From the NCBI GenBank assembly GCA_040754335.1, contig JBFMCV010000002.1, positions 124,001 through 188,000 on the forward strand: DNA of 64,000 nucleotides. The letters run 5' to 3'. This document shows, in pieces, positions 44,933 through 52,142 of this stretch. The notes below the pieces were generated by a model. It had not been told where the DNA came from and searched no databases. It saw nothing but the letters and a program-made list of their open reading frames with translations. Every line of letters starts with the position of its first letter. Position 1 is the stretch's first letter. A program made the translations under genes and the position numbers. Source of the stretch: Thermodesulfobacteriota bacterium (GTDB lineage: Bacteria; Desulfobacterota_D; UBA1144; Nemesobacterales; UBA2774).

Positions 44933-45006
44933 CTGAAGTGACATTGTGACAGATGTGCAGGGTATATACTCGGCACGACTGTCACAATGTCACAAACTAG
45001 AACCAC
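44933..45006 (+). repeat. 74-bp palindromic repeat, copy 1
   Basis: Differs from copy 2 by one base in 74. Perfect 15-bp arms GTGACATTGTGACAG (44938-44952) and its complement (44979-44993) enclose a 26-base loop with an inner GTGC/GCAC stem and an AGGGTATATACTCG apex. The right arm is a tandem 8-mer, TGTCACAA twice (44980-44995). Confidence 0.9.
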
Positions 45007-45023
45007 GATCCGCCATCCGACAG

Positions 45024-45066
45024 ATGCGACAACCCTATACCCCTGCGCGTTTGTCGCATTGTCGCA
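45024..45066 (-). repeat. Diverged member of the GGTATA palindrome family
   Basis: Arms ATGCGACAA (45024-45032) and TTGTCGCAT (45051-45059) enclose an 18-base loop whose minus strand contains GCAGGGGTATAGGG. The arm continues as a tandem TTGTCGCA twice (45051-45066). The stem sequence differs from the 74-bp repeats, but the loop core and the tandem 8-mer design are kept. Confidence 0.7.
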
Positions 45067-45260
45067 TGATGAAAAATCCCCTCTACTTCCTTTTCTATAG
45101 AGGATATATAGAAGAATCAAAAAACATATTATATAGAAATCAGAACTATTGCCGTATCCGGAAAAAATGATTGATGAACTAGACAAACGAGCTATTACGG
45201 TAAGGTCCCGCCAAGAGTCCGATCCATTCTCTTCGTAATGCCTCCCTCTCCGAAGTCTCA

Positions 45261-45334
45261 CTGAAGTGACATTGTGACAGATGTGCAGGGTATATACTCG
45301 GCACGACTGTCACAATGTCACAAACTAGGACCAC
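45261..45334 (+). repeat. 74-bp palindromic repeat, copy 2
   Basis: Same arms (45266-45280 and 45307-45321), loop and TGTCACAA tandem as copy 1. The single difference is near the 3' end (CTAGG for CTAGA). Confidence 0.9.
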
Positions 45335-45341
45335 TCCCCGC

Positions 45342-45389
45342 CACCCCGCCGCCAAAGTGGGGTATATAGGGTTGGCGGTGGCGGCGGAC
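45342..45389 (+). repeat. 48-bp GC-rich palindromic repeat, copy 1
   Basis: CACCCCGCCGCCA on the left and TGGCGGTGGCGGCGG on the right can pair. The apex contains GGGGTATATAGGGT. Copy 2 lies 185 bases on in the same orientation. Confidence 0.85.
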
Positions 45390-45420
45390 TCGAAAATTGG
45401 TCATGCTACTTACCCTGAAT

Positions 45421-45444
45421 TGTAGGAGCGCCATCCTGGCGCGA
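45421..45444 (+). repeat. REP-type element, forward
   Basis: GTAG at 45422-45425 precedes a GCGCCA/TGGCGC hairpin (45428-45442). A 5' GTAG tetranucleotide plus imperfect palindrome is the mark of REP elements moved by RAYT (TnpA-REP) transposases. Confidence 0.75.
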
Positions 45445-45469
45445 CAAGAAAACGCTACATGAAATCTGA

Positions 45470-45492
45470 TCGCGGCTGGAAGCCGCTCCTAC
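45470..45492 (-). repeat. REP-type element, reverse
   Basis: GCGGCT/AGCCGC hairpin (45472-45486) with GTAG on the minus strand at 45492-45489. It forms an inverted pair with the element at 45421, about 25 bases away: a REPIN arrangement. Confidence 0.75.
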
Positions 45493-45526
45493 AGATTTGA
45501 TTATCAGTGAGCTAGGCTTGCTTCCT

Positions 45527-45574
45527 CACCCCGCCGCCAAATGGGGGTATATAGGGTTGGCGGTGGCGGCGGAC
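45527..45574 (+). repeat. 48-bp GC-rich palindromic repeat, copy 2
   Basis: Same as copy 1 except around the left end of the apex (AAATGGGGG for AAAGTGGGG). The arms are conserved. Confidence 0.85.
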
Positions 45575-45612
45575 GGACAATGTCCGCTGATAAACGATTC
45601 TTGCATTGTGTA

Positions 45613-45635
45613 TCGCGGCTGGAAGCCGCTCCTAC
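45613..45635 (-). repeat. REP-type element, third copy
   Basis: Same hairpin and terminal GTAG (minus strand) as the element at 45470-45492. It is a singlet. Confidence 0.75.
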
Positions 45636-45841
45636 GGTATGGTGACACCCCCATCCTTACCTTCCCCCCTCAAGGGGGAAGGAATTATATAAACGAATGG
45701 CGAGATAGCCGCGCGGAGCCTGTCCTGAGCGTAGTCGCTCGTCTCGGCGTAGGCCGAGCCGTAGCCGGGAAGGGCTCGCCATGACAAACAAAAAATAGTA
45801 AGATGGTTGTAATCACCCCCACACAACCAAGGAGATAGACC

Positions 45842-46396
45842 ATGGATTTTCTGAAGAAGGAAGATACGACGCTCGTCGTAGTCGATATGCAGGAGAAGCT
45901 GATGTCGGCGATGCCTGAGACAGAGAGCAGGCTCGCCGTCAAGAACGTGAAGATACTCCTCGAAGCCGCCGGGATACTGGGCATTCCCGTGCACATAACT
46001 GAGCAGTACCCCAAGGGGCTCGGGCCTACGATAGGTGAAATAAAGGAATCGGCTGGCGAGGGGTTCCACCCTATCGAAAAGGTGGTCTTCAGCTGCGCTA
46101 GGTCGCCCGAGTTCATGGACGCGCTCAAGGAAATCGGAAGGGGCTCTGTCCTCCTCTGCGGGGTGGAGACGCACGTGTGCGTGCTCCAGACGGCTATAGA
46201 CCTCGTGAACGACGGCTACCGCGTCTACGTGCCCGCTGACGCGGTCGTGTCGAGAAAGGAGCTCGACTGGGAGAAGGGGATCGGGCTCATGGAAAAGGCG
46301 GGCGCTACGGTCGGGACCACAGAGACTTTTCTTTTTCAGCTCCTCGAACGCGCGGGTACGGACGAGTTCAGGCAGATATCGAAGCTGGTGAGGTAG
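45842..46396 (+). CDS. Isochorismatase-family hydrolase
   Basis: 184 residues of the cysteine-hydrolase fold. Catalytic aspartate lies in TLVVVDMQEKL, lysine in HPIEKVVFSC and nucleophilic cysteine in LLCGVETHVCVLQTA, which is the Asp-Lys-Cys triad of the family (YcaC/nicotinamidase-like). The cytoplasmic substrate is unknown, possibly an amide such as nicotinamide or biuret-like compounds. AAGGAG is placed before the ATG. It is an isolated gene between two repeat-rich regions. Confidence 0.93.
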   Translation: MDFLKKEDTTLVVVDMQEKLMSAMPETESRLAVKNVKILLEAAGILGIPVHITEQYPKGLGPTIGEIKESAGEGFHPIEKVVFSCARSPEFMDALKEIGRGSVLLCGVETHVCVLQTAIDLVNDGYRVYVPADAVVSRKELDWEKGIGLMEKAGATVGTTETFLFQLLERAGTDEFRQISKLVR

Positions 46397-47132
46397 AGAG
46401 TCATCTTTTCTTTAGTCCTTTCATTCCCTCCTTAGAAAAAGGAGGACAATTCCGAGCAAGCGAGGAATTGGTTGGTGCTGATACATGGCAAAGAAATGCC
46501 TTAATCGGAGCAACGCAGGTAGTAAACTCAAATTAGGGAGGATTTTTCTTTTACTCTTTTATTTTTAAATCCCCCTGAATATGGCTTAACCAATGCGTCA
46601 CTCCGATAAAAATATTTCTTCGGCTTTAACCATATCCGACCGATTCCTCTTATTTTGACTTGTGTAACTATAGTGCGAAGGGAAATTTTGATTCTGCAAT
46701 CGGCAATCTGCGACCATCTTCTCCTATTCGTCGAAGTTGTTATCGGAATCGTTCCCCCTTTGCTAAAGGGGGAAAATAAATAGCGAGCAAGGAATTGGAC
46801 GCCCTTGAGAAACGGCAACACGGTCACTGTGCTTCGGGATATGTGTTCATACTTCGACAGGCTCAGGACGAACGGGTTTGGCTATGATTGTTCGACTTAG
46901 CAAGAAAGTCGCGGATGAATCGATTATGAGCACACATTGTGTGGCGGAGAGCCTCCGCGGGCAAACGATCGTAATGTGAGTGCGGAGTATCACCCCATAT
47001 TTGAGGAGTTGGAAGGAACCGTATATGAGCACACATTGTGTGCGCGTCCCCGAGGGAACGAATTCGAACGAGTGAGAATTCGGACACCGTCGGCGGATTG
47101 CAACTATGTCACTTTACTCCGGGAATAAGTTG
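46397..47132. repeat. Intergenic region with dispersed hairpins and repeat fragments
   Basis: 736 bases without a supportable gene. It contains CCTCCTT/AAGGAGG (46427-46445), a perfect 10-bp TTCCCCCTTT/AAAGGGGGAA hairpin (46752-46774), CTTCGACAGGCTCAGGACGA (about 46852), two GCACACATTGTGTG near-palindromes (about 46929 and 47028) and GGAGTTGGAAGGAACCGTAT (about 47006). A fragment resembling a tRNA 3' end lies at 47044-47069. Confidence 0.75.
47044..47069 (-). pseudogene. Fragment resembling a tRNA 3' end
   Basis: The minus strand reads GTTCGAAT, a short insertion, then CCCTCGGGGACGC, matching the T-loop and 3' acceptor arm of the adjacent tRNA-Glu (and closely tRNA-Arg). It has no 5' half. 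It could be a scar of an integration at the tRNA or a partial duplication. Confidence 0.5.
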
Positions 47133-47207
47133 CGTCCCCGAGGGGATTCGAACCCCTGTTACCGGCGTGAAAGGCCGATGTCCTGGGCCAGGCTAGACGA
47201 CGGGGAC
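47133..47207 (-). tRNA. tRNA-Glu (anticodon TTC)
   Basis: Cloverleaf with acceptor GTCCCCG/CGGGGAC, T-loop TTCGAAT, and anticodon loop CTTTCAC, giving TTC. CCA is not encoded. It lies 11 bases downstream of tRNA-Lys and is probably cut from the same transcript. Confidence 0.95.
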
Positions 47208-47218
47208 GTAATAGGACG

Positions 47219-47292
47219 TGAGCCGTACAGGATTCGAACCTGTGACCCACTGCTTAAAAGGCAGTTGCTCTACCAAGCTGAGCTAACGGCTC
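47219..47292 (-). tRNA. tRNA-Lys (anticodon TTT)
   Basis: Acceptor GAGCCGT/ACGGCTC, D-stem GCTC/GAGC, anticodon loop CTTTTAA with TTT, and T-loop TTCGAAT. CCA is not encoded. First of a two-tRNA transcript. Confidence 0.95.
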
Positions 47293-47308
47293 TGATTTGA
47301 AGCGCTAA

Positions 47309-47336
47309 ACTATATCACGACATTATACATTGTCAA
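47309..47336 (-). promoter_or_regulatory. Promoter of the tRNA-Lys/tRNA-Glu transcript
   Basis: On the minus strand TTGACA (47336-47331) and TATAGT (47314-47309) are separated by 16 bases. The predicted start lies about ten bases before the tRNA-Lys 5' end. Confidence 0.75.
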
Positions 47337-47423
47337 AGATAGAGTGTAGCATATCATCCCTCGATCCTTTAATATTTACAAGTCAAATCTAAGCGGTTTC
47401 GCGGGCGATTTCAAGAAGCTCAT

Positions 47424-48581
47424 ATGATATCGGGGTTTACCAGGCCAGAATCGAGGAATTTCGCTTTAGCGACGGCGTCAAATTTCTTCTTTTACTGCAA
47501 CTTTTCGTCCTTTTTCCTCCTTCCGCTGTACATAAAGAGCCTTGGCGGCGACGACGCGCACGTAGGCTACATTATGGGGTCTTTCGGGATAACGTCCCTG
47601 GGCGCGATCCCCTTCGTCACTTTCCTCGTCGATAAATACGGCAGGCGGCGGTTCATGCTGCTGGGCTACGCGCTCATGTTCCTGGCCTCGCTTTCGTACC
47701 TGTTCGTCGATGATCTCTCGCCGCTCATATACGCGCTCCGCCTCGTACAGGGTTTCTCGTTCGCGTTCTCGTTCACGGCTGCGGGCACGTTCGTCGCCGA
47801 TTACGTGCCTCCGTCCAAGAGGGCCCAGGGACTCGGCATATTCAGCGCCTTCACCATAGCCGCCTATGCGATAGGCCCCTCACTAGGGGAGTTCGTGATA
47901 GAACTGGCCGGGTTCCACGACTTCTTCTTATATTCGTCGTACTTCAGCCTTATATCGTTCATCCTGGCTGTATTCATGAATGACGGGAGCTTCACTCCGT
48001 CCCGGGACCCTTACGGGTTCGGCTTCTTCCGCCTGATATCGTCGCGCAAGTATGCGCTCGTGCTGCTCTCGAACCTCGTGCTCGCCGGAGGGCTCGGCGC
48101 GGTGCTCAATTTCATCGCCACCTTTTTCAGATCGAAAGACCTCCAGGCGTATTATTTCTTCCTCACTTATACGATCACCGTGACTGCGATAAGGATATTC
48201 GGGGGCAGGCTTTCGGACACGTGGGGGAGGAAGGCTGTCGCTTCCCCGGCCCTGTTCATAGTCTCCGTATCACTTGCGTCGATGTACTTCGCGGACTCTG
48301 CCCTGACGGCCGTGCTGATATCATTCATGTTCAGCTTCGGCTACGGCTCTCTCTACCCCACGCTGAGCGCGCTCATGATAGACAAGGCCGGCGAGGACGA
48401 GAGGGGGAAGGCCATAGGCGCGTTTAACGCGACATACAGCCTCGGCATAAATTTCCTCGCGTTCCCGTTCGGTGTGATCGCTAGGGACTACGGGTACGAA
48501 GCCATGTATGCTGCCGCCGGATGCCTCGTATTCGCGGGGTTCATCCTCTACACGTTCTTCGAGAGGGAGAAAGTTTCTTGA
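47424..48581 (+). CDS. Major facilitator superfamily permease
   Basis: 385 residues with about 12 hydrophobic segments. The loop 2-3 motif DKYGRRRFMLLGY and its counterpart GRLSDTWGRKAVA in the second half are typical of MFS transporters. The GTFVADYVPPSKRAQGLGIF segment suits drug or metabolite exporters. The substrate is unknown. It stands before trmI on the same strand with a 33-base gap. Confidence 0.9.
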   Translation: MISGFTRPESRNFALATASNFFFYCNFSSFFLLPLYIKSLGGDDAHVGYIMGSFGITSLGAIPFVTFLVDKYGRRRFMLLGYALMFLASLSYLFVDDLSPLIYALRLVQGFSFAFSFTAAGTFVADYVPPSKRAQGLGIFSAFTIAAYAIGPSLGEFVIELAGFHDFFLYSSYFSLISFILAVFMNDGSFTPSRDPYGFGFFRLISSRKYALVLLSNLVLAGGLGAVLNFIATFFRSKDLQAYYFFLTYTITVTAIRIFGGRLSDTWGRKAVASPALFIVSVSLASMYFADSALTAVLISFMFSFGYGSLYPTLSALMIDKAGEDERGKAIGAFNATYSLGINFLAFPFGVIARDYGYEAMYAAAGCLVFAGFILYTFFEREKVS

Positions 48582-48614
48582 AAATGCGGGCGTTTTAAAT
48601 TAGTCTCTCGTGGC

Positions 48615-49400
48615 ATGATGATAAAGCGCGGAGACTACGTACTATTACTTTCCCCGGACGAAAAAACCTACCTCGTGACCGTGGACGAGGGCAAGCGCAT
48701 GGGCACTCATCTCGGCGAGATACTGCTCGAAAATGCGATAGGGACGGAGTACGGGAGCGTCATACAAACCAACCTCCTCCACCCGTTCATAATGCTCGAG
48801 CCTACTCTCGAGGACCGGATAATGAAGGTGAAGAGGCTCACGCAGATCGTGTATCCCAAGGACTCTGCGCTCATCGTCATGAAGACGGGCCTCGGGGCCG
48901 GCATGAGGGTCGTGGAGTGCGGGTCGGGGTCGGGCGCGCTCACCATAGCGCTCGCAAACGCCGTCGCGCCGACCGGCAGGGTCTACACGTACGACAGGAG
49001 CGAGAGGTTTCTCGAGAACGCCAGGAAGAACGTCGAGAACGCCGGTTTCTCCGAATTCGTCGAATTCAAGCTGAGGGAGGTGTGGGAGGGATTCGACGAG
49101 GAGGGGGTCGACGCCGTCATGCTCGACCTGCCCTCGCCCTGGGACGGGATTCCCGCCGCGTACCGGGCGTTAAGGGGCGGGGGGAGGATAGCGAGCATCT
49201 CTCCCACATACAACCAGGTGGAAAGGTGCGTCGAGTTCCTTGAGAGAGAAGGTTTCGTATTCATGGAGACGGTCGAAGTACTCGTCAGGAACATACGCGT
49301 AAGCACCGGGAAGACGAGGCCCATGGACAGGATGGTGAGCCACACCGGTTTCCTCACGTTCGGAAGGAAGGCGTTGAAGGAGCGCGGGACGGGGGTCTGA
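48615..49400 (+). CDS. trmI: tRNA (adenine-58-N1)-methyltransferase
   Basis: 261 residues. A small N-terminal beta domain (KRGDYVLLLSPDEKTYLV) is followed by a class I methyltransferase: MRVVECGSGSGALTIALA (SAM motif I), VYTYDRSERFLENARKN, and AVMLDLPSPWDGI, the DLP-x-PW catalytic motif of the TrmI/Trm61 family. It methylates A58 of the tRNA T-loop. A second ATG follows the first directly, and either may be used. Confidence 0.93.
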   Translation: MMIKRGDYVLLLSPDEKTYLVTVDEGKRMGTHLGEILLENAIGTEYGSVIQTNLLHPFIMLEPTLEDRIMKVKRLTQIVYPKDSALIVMKTGLGAGMRVVECGSGSGALTIALANAVAPTGRVYTYDRSERFLENARKNVENAGFSEFVEFKLREVWEGFDEEGVDAVMLDLPSPWDGIPAAYRALRGGGRIASISPTYNQVERCVEFLEREGFVFMETVEVLVRNIRVSTGKTRPMDRMVSHTGFLTFGRKALKERGTGV

Positions 49401-49663
49401 ATGTATATTGTCATCGCGAGACCGTTTTGTGGTCGTGGCGATCTCTATTTTCGTCATTCTGAACTTGTTTCAGCATCTCGCATTTTCCTTTCAATTCCCT
49501 CCTTTTGTAAAGGAGGGCTAGGGTGGATTTGATGTTTTATCGTTCCGAGTTCTTCGGCGGGCGCGGGAGAATTTCACAGGACAAACTCGGCTTTCACTTT
49601 TCCTTTTCCGACGGGAAAGACAGCAAATATAATCAAACGTTGTACATATAGGAGAACCGACGC
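49401..49663. repeat. Dispersed repeats between trmI and the nuclease gene
   Basis: ATCGCGAGACC/GGTCGTGGCGAT partial hairpin (about 49424-49453), a CTTGTTTCAG fragment shared with 34702 and 57369, and a perfect CCCTCCTTT/AAAGGAGGG hairpin at 49497-49517. No gene is seen. Confidence 0.7.
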
Positions 49664-50476
49664 TTGAAGCTCGGAAAAGACCCGGTCATCGTGCTCGTCT
49701 TCATCGCGCTCGCGGCCGCATATTATCTCTACACAACTTATTACGCGGAGAATGAGGGAAGCCGGGAGACCTTCCTCGTCTCGGACGTTATCGACGGGGA
49801 TACCATAGCGATCGGCGACGGGAGGGGGACTCTCGTGAGATACATCGGCATAGACACTCCGGAGATAGCCCGGCAGGATTCCCCCGGCGATCCATACTCC
49901 GGAGAGGCGCTTGAATTTAACAGGAAGCTGGTCGAGGGAAAGAGCGTCACGCTCGAATACGACAATGAGAGATACGACGTCTACGGGAGGCTCCTCGCTT
50001 ACGTTTTCTCAAACGGCGTGCTCGTGAACGAGGAATTACTCCGTAGCGGGCTCGCGACTCCCTTATTCATCGAGCCGAACGTGAAATACAGGGAGCGTTT
50101 CGAGAGGGCCGCGGAAGAGGCGAAGAAAGAAAAAAAGGGAATGTGGGGGGGTCTCGATACCATAGAGGTGCCGGAAGGGAACGGCGGGTTCGTGATAGAA
50201 ATAGAAAGCGCACCGCGCTACGAAGGGAAGCGCGTAGTGGTGAGGGGGGAGATAACGCGTACGCGAAAATCGGACAGCGCGGTAGTCCTCTCGATCGACG
50301 GTAAGCTGGACGTGGTGATATTCCCGGACGACCTCGGCAACTTCGAGTTCTTCGGCATAGACCCCGCTTCGTATTACAAAGGCATGGAAGTAGAGGTCAC
50401 GGGCAGGATAAAGATGCACAAGGGCACTCCGGGCATTATCGTCAACCACCCGATGCTCATAAGGAGGACGGGATGA
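49664..50476 (+). CDS. Membrane-anchored thermonuclease-like protein with C-terminal extra domain
   Basis: 270 residues. An N-terminal membrane segment (VIVLVFIALAAAYYLY) precedes a staphylococcal-nuclease domain (about 35-170): VIDGDTIAI, RYIGIDTPEIA, ERYDVYGRLLAYVF with the catalytic arginine and acidic residues, and a YRERFERAAEEAK helix. Residues 180-270 form a small beta domain (GKRVVVRGEITR, LDVVIFPDDLG) of OB-fold type, possibly a second nucleic-acid binder. The start is TTG, after AGGAG. It overlaps rsmG by four bases (ATGA). Confidence 0.88.
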   Translation: MKLGKDPVIVLVFIALAAAYYLYTTYYAENEGSRETFLVSDVIDGDTIAIGDGRGTLVRYIGIDTPEIARQDSPGDPYSGEALEFNRKLVEGKSVTLEYDNERYDVYGRLLAYVFSNGVLVNEELLRSGLATPLFIEPNVKYRERFERAAEEAKKEKKGMWGGLDTIEVPEGNGGFVIEIESAPRYEGKRVVVRGEITRTRKSDSAVVLSIDGKLDVVIFPDDLGNFEFFGIDPASYYKGMEVEVTGRIKMHKGTPGIIVNHPMLIRRTG

Positions 50477-51120
50477 AGCCCGAGGAGATTTTATACGAAG
50501 GCGCATCACTTCTGGACGTCGAGCTCTCACCCGTCATGGTCGGGCTCTTCATGCGCTATATGTCCGAGCTCAAATTATGGAACAGGAAGATAAACCTAAC
50601 GAGCCTGAGAAACGACAGGGACATAGTGATCGGCCACTTCCTCGATTCGATATCGGCGGTGCGTTTCGTGCCCGGGAGCGGGCGTCTCATCGACATTGGC
50701 TCTGGCGCAGGGTTCCCCGGAATCCCCCTAAAAATTGTCCGCCCCTCGCTCGAAGTCACGCTCCTCGACTCCGCGCATAAGAAGGTGATGTTCATGCGCG
50801 AGGTGATACGCTCGCTCGGTCTCGAAGGTGCGAAAGCTGTCTGGGGCAGGGCCGAGGACGAGGGTAACGGGATCGCGAGAGGGAGCTTCGATAGAGTGAT
50901 TACGAGGGCGGTGGGACCGATACCCGAGATACTTCGCCTTAGCGAGTCTTACCTCGCCCACGGAGGGAGAATAATCCTCATGAGGGGACAGAGGGGAAGG
51001 GAGGAGTGGGAGTCAGCAGGGGCCAAAGTGATGGAGGGTTTCCGGCTCGCGGAGCGGAGCGAATTCACACTCCCGTTCGGAGGACAGTCGAGGGTGATAT
51101 TAGCCGTCGAGAGGGTATGA
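50473..51120 (+). CDS. rsmG: 16S rRNA (guanine-527-N7)-methyltransferase RsmG
   Basis: 215 residues. SAM-binding motif LIDIGSGAGFPGIPLKIVRP is diagnostic for RsmG (GidB). The LKLWNRKINLTSLRN helix and GHFLDSI match the family N-terminus, and DRVITRAVGPI the later motif. It methylates G527 of 16S rRNA. It is translationally coupled to the nuclease gene by an ATGA overlap. It is not beside parAB or mnmG, its frequent neighbours elsewhere. Confidence 0.95.
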   Translation: MKPEEILYEGASLLDVELSPVMVGLFMRYMSELKLWNRKINLTSLRNDRDIVIGHFLDSISAVRFVPGSGRLIDIGSGAGFPGIPLKIVRPSLEVTLLDSAHKKVMFMREVIRSLGLEGAKAVWGRAEDEGNGIARGSFDRVITRAVGPIPEILRLSESYLAHGGRIILMRGQRGREEWESAGAKVMEGFRLAERSEFTLPFGGQSRVILAVERV

Positions 51121-51235
51121 TTACCGCAATTCACTGAAATAAACGAGTTGACTCAGAGCATATCGTAATTTACAATCTCATTATATCGGAACACGATAAC
51201 GATATACGATAACAAGGCGGCCTCAATCAGACGCA

Positions 51236-51532
51236 GTGATCAGAAGCTTCTTTCTGGGTTTTATAAAGATCCACATACTTCATCACGCCAATGAAGAAAA
51301 GGTCTACGGCCTCTGGCTTATAGAGGAGCTCAGGAGGCACGGTTACGACATCAGTCCGGGGACCCTCTACCCGATACTCCATTCGCTTGAGAAGGAGAAA
51401 CTCCTCGAATCACGGAAGGAAACGATAGGCGGCAAGGTCAGAAAGTACTATAAAATAACGCGGGCAGGCAGGCGGGCGCTCAAATTGGCGAAGGGCAAGA
51501 TCAGAGAGCTGGTCGATGAAGTGATGGAATAG
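51236..51532 (+). CDS. PadR-family transcriptional regulator
   Basis: 98 residues, the short PadR type. Winged helix: LIEELRRHGYDISPGTLYPILHSLEKEKLLESRK, read as two halves, with wing GGKVRKYYKITRAGRRAL. The start is GTG at 51236 with a weak ribosome-binding site. The next gene begins 11 bases later and codes for a haem lipoprotein, so the regulator probably controls its own unit. It is possibly linked to the convergent chromate-transporter gene. Confidence 0.88.
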   Translation: MIRSFFLGFIKIHILHHANEEKVYGLWLIEELRRHGYDISPGTLYPILHSLEKEKLLESRKETIGGKVRKYYKITRAGRRALKLAKGKIRELVDEVME

Positions 51533-51542
51533 GAGGCGAATT

Positions 51543-52067
51543 ATGGCGGCGATCAATACGAAAGCTGTTTTATCGGTTATGACTCTCATTGCGTTTATAT
51601 TCACGGGATGTAGAGCGTATCAGGCTGACCAGATAGAGATGCAATCGCAGATCGACGGATTAAAGGAGCAGGTACGGAAAATGGAAGAGGGCTACAAACC
51701 CGGGTTCGGCGAGCTGATGGGCACCATTCAAACACACCATGCGAAGCTCTGGTATGCGGGAACTAACGAGAACTGGAAGCTGGCCGAATTCGAGATCCAC
51801 GAGATAGAGGAAACGATCGAGAAGGTCTCGGAGCTGCACGGGGACCGTTATAAGGCAAATGAGCTCATCCCGGCGCTCGTAGTGCCTTTCCTCGAGAGTA
51901 CGAGGAAAGCCTCTCAAAATAAGGACGTGTCCGCATTCCAGCAAAGCTATACTCAGCTGACTACAGGCTGCAACAATTGTCACGTCGATACCGGCTTCGA
52001 ATTCATAGTGATTCAAGCTCCGGTCGGGCCCGCTTTCCCGAACCAGCGGTTCAGTATAAAGAATTGA
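51543..52067 (+). CDS. Predicted c-type haem lipoprotein
   Basis: 174 residues. Signal peptide with lipobox FTGC|R (about C22). The mature part is helical, with a single haem-attachment motif CNNCH near residue 143, in the context QLTTGCNNCHVDTGFEFIVIQ. The helical body and one C-terminal CxxCH resemble small periplasmic cytochrome-like proteins. It is probably anchored to the membrane and involved in electron transfer or haem sensing. AGGAGG lies before the ATG. It is in one unit with the PadR gene. Confidence 0.8.
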   Translation: MAAINTKAVLSVMTLIAFIFTGCRAYQADQIEMQSQIDGLKEQVRKMEEGYKPGFGELMGTIQTHHAKLWYAGTNENWKLAEFEIHEIEETIEKVSELHGDRYKANELIPALVVPFLESTRKASQNKDVSAFQQSYTQLTTGCNNCHVDTGFEFIVIQAPVGPAFPNQRFSIKN

Positions 52068-52142
52068 GACCCCGGTGCGGAGAAAATTATTATAGCTTCC
52101 GTATAGCACGGACCCCTGAAAGCCGGCTGTCACAGAACCGAA

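Larger units (their letters stand above)
44867..45841. other. Repeat-dense intergenic region between pckA and the isochorismatase-family gene
   Basis: 975 bases with no supportable gene. It contains two 74-bp palindromic repeats, two 48-bp GC-rich palindromic repeats, two further relatives of their core, three REP-type hairpins, a CTTCCCCC/GGGGGAAG hairpin near 45661 and a dispersed-repeat fragment near 45716-45785. An AT-rich segment (45070-45180) includes a CCTCTA/TAGAGG hairpin. Open frames here have no coding features. Confidence 0.85.

Noticed and set aside
44614-45261. 215-residue reverse frame overlapping pckA and the repeats
   Set aside because: Its composition follows the pckA antisense and the repeats; no recognisable domain and no ribosome-binding site.
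44933-45574. Repeated palindromes as a CRISPR array
   Set aside because: Copies are 74 or 48 bp, few, irregularly spaced, and no cas gene is present.
45632-46174. Reverse open frames across the isochorismatase gene
   Set aside because: Shadows of the real gene; they show arginine-rich antisense composition with no domain.
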